From: Bacillota bacterium
GTDB lineage: Bacteria; Bacillota_E; RBS10-35; JAJYVN01
NCBI GenBank assembly: GCA_021846605.1
Contig: JAJZWQ010000021.1
Location: 1-28,272, forward strand
DNA: 28,272 nt
Direction: 5' to 3'
Below the pieces are notes generated by a model that did no database searches, was not told the origin of the DNA, and saw only the letters and a list, made by a program, of their open reading frames with translations. The translations under genes and the position numbers were made by a program. Of the stretch, positions 23,314 to 28,272 are shown in pieces; position 1 is the stretch's first letter, and every line of letters begins with the position of its first letter.

Positions 23314-23568
23314 TTAACCGTCGCCGCCGTTCTGGGACGGCACGCGCACCAGGATCACATCCTCCCCGATCGTGACGACGTCCGTCCAGGGAATGCGGCA
23401 GGCTTCCTCGCTGCCGAACAGGCCGAGGAAGCGCGGGGAGCCCGGCACGATCAGCGCCGCGACGGTTCCGGTCTCCGGGTCGATCTCCAGGTCGCCGACG
23501 GCCCCCAGCCGGCGGCCGCTGCCCACCGCGACGATGTCCCGTTCCCGTAGGTCCGACATCCTGAACAT
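23314..23568 (-). CDS. YlmC/YmxH family PRC-barrel sporulation protein
   Basis: The product has 84 aa, and the sequence is one PRC-barrel-like domain: MSDLRERDIVAVGSGRRLG, DLEIDPETGTVAALIV, the LGLFG turn and the closing IPWTDVVTIGEDVILVR. YlmC and YmxH proteins are conserved in spore formers; their function is unknown. ATG 23568 has GGGGGTG 5 bases before it; a second in-frame ATG at 23559 gives MSDL. First gene of the minus-strand ylm operon and divergent from sigG. Confidence 0.88.
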   Translation of the reverse strand: MFRMSDLRERDIVAVGSGRRLGAVGDLEIDPETGTVAALIVPGSPRFLGLFGSEEACRIPWTDVVTIGEDVILVRVPSQNGGDG

Positions 23569-23656
23569 GGCGGCACCCCCCGTCCCCCGCGCCAAGGGTA
23601 TGCGGCCCGCCTCCGCAGTCAGCACCCGGGCGCGTCCGCTCTCCCTCGGCGGCCAC

Positions 23657-23686
23657 GTATTCGTCCGCGGGCGCGGCGGGATACTG
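23657..23686 (+). promoter_or_regulatory. Candidate forespore (sigma-F/G-type) promoter of sigG
   Basis: GTATT at 23657-23661 resembles the GYWTA -35 of sigma-F promoters. After 17 bases comes GGATACTG (23679-23686), sharing the ATACT core of forespore -10 elements. A start ~10 bases later would leave a ~30-base leader with the GGAGGG ribosome site at 23711. In Bacillus sigG is switched on by sigma-F. The match is partial. Confidence 0.35.
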
Positions 23687-23722
23687 CTGCCCGCGGGGAG
23701 ATCCCGCCCGGGAGGGAATGGA

Positions 23723-24505
23723 TTGACCGGGAAGGTCGAGATCTGCGGGGTCAACACGGCGGAGTTGCCGGTCCTGACCAACGAGCAGATGCGCGTGCTC
23801 TTCCGCCAGGCGCAGAGCGGGTCGCCGGCCCAGCGCCGGAAGGCGCGCACCGCGCTGGTCCAGGGGAACCTCCGTCTGGTGCTGTCGGTGATCCAACGCT
23901 TCAACAGCCGCGGCGAGCCGGTGGACGACCTCTTCCAGATCGGCTGCATCGGCCTGATGAAGGCGGTTGACAACTTCGACCTCGGGCAGAACGTGCGCTT
24001 CTCCACCTACGCGGTGCCGATGGTGATCGGGGAGATCCGCCGCTATCTGCGGGACAACAACCCCGTGCGGGTCAGCCGCTCCCTGCGCGACCTGGCGTAC
24101 AAGGCCCTGCAGGTGCGCGACCAATTGACCCACCGGCACGGGCGCGAGCCCCGCGTCCAGGAGATCGCCGACGAACTCGGTGCCCCCTATTCCGAGGTCC
24201 TGGCCGCCCTGGACGCGATCCAGGATCCGGTCTCGCTCTTCGAGCCGGTCTACGAGGACGGCGGCGATCCGATCTACGTCATGGACCAGATCCGGGACGA
24301 CCGCGCCGACAACGAGAGTTGGCTGGAGGGGGTCGCCCTGCGCTCGGCGATGGAGCGCCTGGGGCCGCGCGAGCAGACCATCCTGAACCTGCGCTTCTTC
24401 AGCGGGAAGACGCAGATGGAGGTCGCCGACGAGATCGGGATCAGCCAGGCCCAGGTCTCGCGCCTGGAAAAGGCCGCCCTGGTGCAGTTGCGCAAATACG
24501 TGTGA
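23723..24505 (+). CDS. sigG: RNA polymerase sporulation sigma factor SigG
   Basis: SigG directs late forespore transcription. The 260-aa product has the same length as B. subtilis SigG and is close to it throughout: KVEICGVNTAELPVLTNE at the N terminus (the SigG-specific opening), region 2 with GNLRLVLSVIQRFNSRGE, DDLFQIGCIGLMKAVDNFDL and FSTYAVPMVIGEIRRYLRDN, then ALDAIQDPVSLFEPVYEDGG and region 4 with GKTQMEVADEIGISQAQVSR. The start is TTG 23723 with GGAGGG 6 bases upstream. A non-ATG start in a tightly timed regulator may help hold expression down. The gene is divergent from the ylm operon and followed by spoIIR 68 bases later. Confidence 0.97.
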   Translation: MTGKVEICGVNTAELPVLTNEQMRVLFRQAQSGSPAQRRKARTALVQGNLRLVLSVIQRFNSRGEPVDDLFQIGCIGLMKAVDNFDLGQNVRFSTYAVPMVIGEIRRYLRDNNPVRVSRSLRDLAYKALQVRDQLTHRHGREPRVQEIADELGAPYSEVLAALDAIQDPVSLFEPVYEDGGDPIYVMDQIRDDRADNESWLEGVALRSAMERLGPREQTILNLRFFSGKTQMEVADEIGISQAQVSRLEKAALVQLRKYV

Positions 24506-24573
24506 CGGCCGCGCATGCCGGAGGCCCCCGGCGGCCAACCTCACTGGTAGCCGGCGGCGTTGGGGGTGGGTCC

Positions 24574-25287
24574 ATGCGGCGGCTGGCGGGGATCTTCGGC
24601 CTGATCCTCCTGGCGGCGGCCTGCCTGGCGCTGGCCGCCGGCCTGCGCGCCCCAGAGGCCCAGACCCTGCAGCTGCGCGTGATCGGGGCCTCGAATAGCG
24701 TCCAGGCCCAGACGGTCAAGCTGGGCGTGCGGGACGCGGTCCTGGCGGAGATCGCCCCCGGTCTCTGCCATCAGCGGTCGGCGGCGGCCGCGGCGGCGTA
24801 TCTGCGCGAGGAACTGCCCGCCATTCGCCAGGCCGCGCTGGCCGTCACCGGCCCCGCGGGGGAGTCCGTGCGGGTGCAACTCGGCGTCGAGCCCGTCCCC
24901 GCCCACCGCATGGGATTGGTCAACTTCCCGGCCCGGCGGGCGCCGGCCCTGCTGGTGACCCTGGGCGCGGGGCGCGGGCACAACTGGTGGACCGTGCTCT
25001 TCCCACCCCTGGCCCTGGTCACCATCGATCACCATCTGATGGTCGTCGGACCCTCGGGGGGCGCGGCCGTGCCGGTCCACCACCTGGCCCCCGCCGACCG
25101 CTCTGCCCTGTTGGCCGCGGTCTCCGCCAGCAGCGGCCACCGCTTGCCTATCGACGTCCAGGCGGCGGGAACCGGAGGGTGGTTGGGCACCGACGTCCAG
25201 GTGCGATTCGCCATCTGGGACGCCGTGCGCCGGATGCCCTGGCACGCGCTGGACCAGCGGGTCCTCGGCTGGCTGGCCCGTGCCTGA
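24574..25287 (+). CDS. spoIIR: Stage II sporulation protein R (SpoIIR)
   Basis: SpoIIR is exported from the forespore under sigma-F control and triggers SpoIIGA to process pro-sigma-E in the mother cell. The 237-aa product has an N-terminal hydrophobic signal/anchor (LAGIFGLILLAAACLALAAG), then LQLRVIGASNS, TVKLGVRDAVL and the best-conserved block GRGHNWWTVLFPPLALV. ATG 24574 follows GGGGGTGGG. The C-terminal part after ~165 is less conserved but has no frame break. It is adjacent to sigG on the same strand; in Bacillus the two are not neighbours, so the pairing joins two forespore steps that act in succession. The stop at 25285 is followed in the same frame by a pentapeptide-repeat stretch. 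Confidence 0.93.
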   Translation: MRRLAGIFGLILLAAACLALAAGLRAPEAQTLQLRVIGASNSVQAQTVKLGVRDAVLAEIAPGLCHQRSAAAAAAYLREELPAIRQAALAVTGPAGESVRVQLGVEPVPAHRMGLVNFPARRAPALLVTLGAGRGHNWWTVLFPPLALVTIDHHLMVVGPSGGAAVPVHHLAPADRSALLAAVSASSGHRLPIDVQAAGTGGWLGTDVQVRFAIWDAVRRMPWHALDQRVLGWLARA

Positions 25288-25764
25288 CGCGGCCGGCCGT
25301 ACCAGGGCTACCACGGCTGTAACCTGGCCGGTGCCAACCTCTCGGGTGTGATTACAGGGCTCGGTGCGTCTCTCCGCGGGGCGAACCTGACCAACGCCAG
25401 CTTGCAGGGTGACTTCCTGGGCGCCACGAACTTCACCGGCGCGAACCTGAGCGGGGCGACCTTTCTCGACGGGCCAAGTGCCCTTCTGGAGGGGATCGAC
25501 ACGACCGCCAATCTCGCCAACGATAACCTGACCGCGGCGAACCTCTCCGGTGCCAACCTGACGGATGCCAACCTGAACGGCGCCTTCGTGAAGAGCTCTG
25601 ACCTGTACGGGGTCTCATCGTTACCCACATCCCAAACCCCCAGCGATGCGGCCTTGTCAATACACCAGAGGTATTTGGTTCGCGGCACCCTGCACATGCC
25701 ATCTGTAGTGGTTCCGGGACTTGTGCGTAAGGAGAAGAATTCACGGCGCTCCTGTTACCCCTGA
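25288..25764 (+). pseudogene. Pentapeptide-repeat protein fragment lacking a start
   Basis: From 25318 the frame encodes tandem pentapeptides of the A(D/N)LXX type: NLAGANLSG, SLRGANLTNASLQG, NFTGANLSGATF and later NLTAANLSGANLTDANLNGA. These fold as a right-handed beta-helix. The frame is open from immediately after the spoIIR stop, but there is no ATG or ribosome site. The earliest start codon is a GTG at 25348, inside the repeats, with no Shine-Dalgarno. The repeats stop near residue ~95 of the frame and a non-repeat tail of ~45 residues follows. This looks like the 3' end of a gene cut off on the left, although initiation at the GTG cannot be excluded. The last 24 bases overlap the convergent 62-aa gene. 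Confidence 0.65.
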
Positions 25765-25929
25765 GGCCGCCGCCGTGTTCTCGGCGAACAGGGCATGGGC
25801 CAGGCTGATGGTACCGTCGACTCGCACCAGCCACATGGACAGCACGAACGCGAGACTCACCAAGACGGCGACCACGGCTGTCCACCGCACCCGGCGGTCG
25901 TCGGCGGGGCCCCACCCGGGGCGGATCAC
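25741..25929 (-). CDS. 62-aa single-TM protein coupled to the ABC exporter
   Basis: The GTG at 25929 overlaps the stop of the ABC gene as GTGA, a typical coupling junction. The product starts MIRPGWGPADDRRVRW, has one membrane helix (~17-37, TAVVAVLVSLAFVLSMWLV) and ends in a short Ala/Thr/Gly-rich tail after ISLAHALFAENT. With a basic patch before the helix, it should be N-in with a ~25-residue outside tail. I do not recognise it. Exporter partner subunit, immunity peptide or exported peptide are all possible. Confidence 0.55.
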   Translation of the reverse strand: MIRPGWGPADDRRVRWTAVVAVLVSLAFVLSMWLVRVDGTISLAHALFAENTAAASGVTGAP

Positions 25930-27695
25930 ACGGAACCGGTGCCGTCCAGAATGTATGTCGGTACACTCCCTTCCAAGCGGCGAACGCGATATCGCATTGC
26001 GACGTGGTCCTGCAGGTCCGTTCCCTCCGGCCCGAAGATCAGCAGCGTGCAGCCGACATCCGCCACGAGACCGAGGAGGCGGTGGCGCAAGCCAGCGTCG
26101 ATGTTCCCCAAGACGTCGTCGAGGATCAGGACCCCAGGTCCCGCAGCCAACGCCCGGATCGCGCAGACATACAACTCCTCCCCGCGAGACAGGCCGCGCT
26201 CGGGCCCCATCCTCGTCATCTCCCCATCCGGGAGGCGTTCTCCCCATGGTTCACCGGAGAAGGCGTCGCGCATCAACGCCCAGGCGCCGGACGCGTCGCG
26301 GGCCCCGCGCATGATGTTGGCCAGTAGTGATCCACTGGTCATGGTGGTCTGGGGGCCGACTTTGGCCACCCAACGACAAGGCTCGCAGACGGCACCCCGG
26401 CCGTCCTGGATCACCAAATCCCCGTTGAATCGGCGTCCACTGGCGCTACCAGCCAAGAGGCTCGCCAGAGAAGTCTTCCCGCATCCGTTCGGCCCCACGA
26501 TCTCGTGGGTGCCACCGGGCCCGAAGGTCAACTCGTCGGCTCGCAAGATAGGACCCCGTGTACCCGACTCGTCGTACACGGCTACATTGCGCATGGAGAC
26601 GCGATAGGGCGGGGCCCACTCCCTATCTCCGGTGTGCCGTTCGGGAACGCGAAGGGTGCGTGGCAGTTCGGACACCCTCGCCCAGCGTAGAAGGCGCTCG
26701 AAGTCGGCGCTGGCGGCGATCATCTTGAGCACAGCGCCCCGCAGTTGACCAAGCGGGACATTGAGCGTGGAGAAGTAGGTCAGCAGCGCCAGAAAGGTCC
26801 CGACCCCGATTCGCCCCTGGACCGCGGCAAGCGCCAGAAAGGCCGTTAAGGCCTGCTGGGTGAGGGCAGACGAGGTGTTGCCGATCAACGCGCTGGCCAC
26901 CTTGGCGCGCCAGTCCATATCACTGAGCCGCGAGTAGAACTGCAGTCGCCGTCCGGCCAGAGCGGAGGTGTTGCGCCGGAGGATGTCGTTGCGATACGCA
27001 TCACGATCACCGGCTGTCTCTTCGAGGAGTTGCAGGTAGGACGCGTTGGACCGGATGTGTGCCCGCCGCAGGCGAACGCGATTGAGGACGATGCGGTTTT
27101 GAAGAACGTTTTGCAGGCCAAAAAGGACGGCTGCAACGAGGAGCAGGTATGGGTCGGCGCGCCAGGTGATGACGGTGATGAACCCCAGGCGGGCGAAGCC
27201 CTCCAGAACTTGCTCCGGCACGTCAAGGACGCCTAAGACCTTCGTGATGTCCGTCGAGAAGGTGACGCCCACGTCCCCCATGCTCATGCTGAGCGCGGCG
27301 TCCGGTATCCGGTTGAAGAAGTGCAACAGCAGGCGGCCACGCATCCGGAGGTGCATGTGCAAGCCGACCCGGCTGCCCGCTTCTCTGGCCAACATGGACA
27401 CCAGGGTCGTGGCCAAGGCGAAGACCAGCAGGGGGATCAGCGGCCGCAGGGACCGCGGCGTGATGACCAGATCGATCACGGCACGCATGTAAAGGGGCAG
27501 GAGCAGTCCGAGGAGCACCTGGATCGCAGTCAGCACGAGCATCAGGGCATATGTGCCCGCTTCGGGTGCCAGCAACGCCTGGCCCAGGGCGACGTACCGC
27601 TGCGCGTCGTGCCGTGTAATCCTGGTCTTGCTGATTCGGGATTTCCCCCCCGCAGGCGCGTCAGTGTCTTGGGGCGGGCTACGGAAGCGCCCCAT
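25926..27695 (-). CDS. ABC exporter (fused TMD-NBD) with degenerate ATPase motifs
   Basis: The product is up to 589 aa. The membrane domain (~45-330) has about six hydrophobic stretches in exporter order (GLLLPLYMRAVIDLV near 62-77). The NBD starts near 360: Walker A GPNGCGKTS (401-409), Q-loop with Q449, signature LSRGE (502-506) in place of LSGGQ, and Walker B VLILDD (522-527). The catalytic Glu after Walker B is Asp, and the H-loop region (LLIFGPEG, ~551-558) has no His. ATP binding is likely, hydrolysis may be weak. There is no C39 peptidase domain. ATG 27695 lacks a ribosome site and the first ~25 residues are unconvincing, so the true start is unclear. GC content looks lower than in the genes to the left. 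Adjacent small genes suggest peptide export, but this is inference. Confidence 0.85.
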   Translation of the reverse strand: MGRFRSPPQDTDAPAGGKSRISKTRITRHDAQRYVALGQALLAPEAGTYALMLVLTAIQVLLGLLLPLYMRAVIDLVITPRSLRPLIPLLVFALATTLVSMLAREAGSRVGLHMHLRMRGRLLLHFFNRIPDAALSMSMGDVGVTFSTDITKVLGVLDVPEQVLEGFARLGFITVITWRADPYLLLVAAVLFGLQNVLQNRIVLNRVRLRRAHIRSNASYLQLLEETAGDRDAYRNDILRRNTSALAGRRLQFYSRLSDMDWRAKVASALIGNTSSALTQQALTAFLALAAVQGRIGVGTFLALLTYFSTLNVPLGQLRGAVLKMIAASADFERLLRWARVSELPRTLRVPERHTGDREWAPPYRVSMRNVAVYDESGTRGPILRADELTFGPGGTHEIVGPNGCGKTSLASLLAGSASGRRFNGDLVIQDGRGAVCEPCRWVAKVGPQTTMTSGSLLANIMRGARDASGAWALMRDAFSGEPWGERLPDGEMTRMGPERGLSRGEELYVCAIRALAAGPGVLILDDVLGNIDAGLRHRLLGLVADVGCTLLIFGPEGTDLQDHVAMRYRVRRLEGSVPTYILDGTGSV

Positions 27696-27981
27696 TCTAC
27701 GGCGGCGACGCCTAAAGGAAAAGACTTACATTTCCGGGATAGCTGTGGTATGATGTCTGTGGGAGAAGCACGGCCTTCGCCCAGGAACCCTTGCCCGTAC
27801 ACGTCCTCGAGAACAATCGGCCGGATGGTGACCCGGCCACCGCGAATTCCGTCCGTGCAGAGGTCCAGGCTCGTCCCTGGCGGCGGCATCGCGACGCGAA
27901 GCGAACGATTGACGACGACGCGGGTGACGCCCAGTTCCGGGCCAGCGGCGCCCACCACCGCGACGGCCCATGCGTGCAGGC
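27696..27981 (-). other. Open minus-strand frame upstream of the ABC gene, unassigned
   Basis: The minus-strand frame is open across this stretch, with coding-like codon choice (GC at third positions) and blocks such as HAWAVAVVGAAGPELGV, TRVVVNRSLRVAM and RVTIRPIVLEDVYGQG. There is no ATG with a ribosome site in it; the frame is one base out of step with the well-initiated 22-codon ORF just upstream, so it could be its continuation after a frameshift. It does not stop until 27542, inside the ABC gene. An AT-rich patch lies at about 27716-27740. No family was recognised. Confidence 0.3.
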
Positions 27982-28050
27982 TCAGGTGATTGCCGGTCCC
28001 ATATCGCGAGGCTTCTTCATCAGTGCGGCGAGTGCGGCGGGCACGGCCAT
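27982..28050 (-). CDS. 22-codon ORF with strong Shine-Dalgarno upstream of ABC exporter
   Basis: Minus-strand AAAGGAG (28058-28064) stands 7 bases before ATG 28050, the best ribosome site in this part of the window. The frame encodes MAVPAALAALMKKPRDMGPA and two more residues before TGA. It may be a leader peptide, a small peptide substrate, or the first exon-like piece of a frameshifted gene, since the neighbouring frame stays open after the stop (next entry downstream). It is too short for family assignment. Confidence 0.4.
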   Translation of the reverse strand: MAVPAALAALMKKPRDMGPAIT

Positions 28051-28100
28051 GTAGATACTCCTTTCGTGAGGCGGCCATGCGGTCTGGTTGGGGTCCTGCT

Positions 28101-28117
28101 GGTGACGAGCCGTCACC
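28101..28117 (-). terminator. Hairpin at the end of the transposase fragment
   Basis: Perfect 7-base arms GGTGACG (28101-28107) and CGTCACC (28111-28117) enclose a 3-base loop. It covers the stop of the transposase fragment and lies ~37 bases before the ribosome site of the 22-codon ORF. It could be a terminator without T-tract, an operator or part of an insertion-sequence end. Confidence 0.35.
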
Positions 28118-28272
28118 AATGGCGGGACCTGCGAAGGTCGCATCCCATACCGCTCCGCAAGGGCTCCACACCCAGCCGTTGGCGGGCAACGCTGATCCCG
28201 CCGCGGGTCGGCACTTGCCAGTGATCTGCCCAGGCCCGCAACTGGCGCAGCGATTCGACGAGGTTGTGCAAC
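28113..28272 (-). pseudogene. IS4-type transposase fragment, 5' part off window
   Basis: The minus-strand frame from 28271 to the TGA at 28113 contains LVESLRQLRAWADHWQVPTR and then GGISVARQRLGVEPLRSG. This matches the N-terminal region of IS4-family DDE transposases, where a ...PTKGAISQARQRLGPEPLR... block is diagnostic. After EPLR the frame loses resemblance and stops; the neighbouring frame continues with AVWDATFAG, so a one-base frameshift is likely. The catalytic DDE residues are not in the window. It marks the right edge of the island as transposon-affected. Confidence 0.6.

Noticed and set aside
21341..24544. A 1067-codon minus-strand open frame across pgeF, ylmC and sigG
   Set aside because: Only its last ~392 codons look like a protein (HlyD-like). 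The rest is antisense or out of frame to well-identified genes; such long frames are common in very GC-rich DNA.
24574..25764. Functional SpoIIR-pentapeptide fusion by stop-codon readthrough
   Set aside because: The shared frame has a one-in-three chance, and there is no Sec element or other readthrough signal that I can see.
27726..27755. Plus-strand sigma-A-like promoter (CTTACA, 18 bases, TATGAT)
   Set aside because: Nothing downstream on the plus strand looks like a gene, so the match is probably chance in an AT-rich patch.
27696..27981. HAW in the open frame as the catalytic His of a lasso-type transglutaminase B protein
   Set aside because: Only three residues match and the flanking Cys and Asp contexts are absent.
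1..28272. CRISPR arrays, tRNA or rRNA genes
   Set aside because: I saw no regularly spaced repeats, no CCA-ended cloverleaf pattern and no rRNA-like conserved blocks on reading the window.

Overview
The window comes from a very GC-rich, endospore-forming, flagellated member of the Bacillota. Spore genes (gpr, sigG, spoIIR and a ylmC/ymxH-type PRC-barrel gene) sit with the Gram-positive division cluster (sepF, yggT, divIVA) and flagellin/fliD. High-GC lineages such as Thermaerobacter, Symbiobacterium or Sulfobacillus relatives fit best, but the sequence alone does not fix the genus.

Layout. 1-330 (minus) is the 5' part of a group II intron that runs off the left edge. 449-2117 (minus) is an rsmD-coaD-coiled-coil operon, facing away from the germination protease gene gpr (2181-3170, plus). 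3236-6017 (minus) encodes a DUF58/DUF4129 membrane pair. 6063-6999 (minus) holds a histidine phosphatase and a HesB-like (Sec/Cys family) protein. 7183-10876 is a sugar-metabolism cassette on the plus strand: two Gfo/Idh/MocA dehydrogenases and a TIM-barrel isomerase/epimerase, interrupted by an EVE-domain gene on the minus strand. 10857-14736 (minus) holds a metallophosphoesterase, a ceramidase-like protein that has lost metal ligands, asparagine synthetase and an FmdB-type zinc ribbon. 14989-19081 (plus) is a small flagellar locus: a near-consensus sigma-D promoter, flagellin, hairpins, fliD, a GNAT acetyltransferase and a FliT-like small helical protein.

19084-23568 (minus) is the Bacillota ylm/division cluster, in transcription order ylmC/ymxH-type, pgeF, HlyD-like, yggS, sepF, yggT, divIVA. 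The divergent plus-strand pair sigG-spoIIR (23723-25287) lies beside it. The forespore programme is therefore well represented: SpoIIR signals to activate sigma-E, SigG drives late forespore genes, and GPR degrades SASPs at germination.

From 25288 to the right end the character changes. There is a pentapeptide-repeat fragment with no start, a 62-aa single-TM protein translationally coupled to an ABC exporter with a degenerate ATPase site, a 22-codon ORF with a near-perfect Shine-Dalgarno, a possible frameshifted reading frame, and a broken IS4-type transposase at the edge. This looks like a decayed or acquired peptide-export island and is the least explained part of the window.
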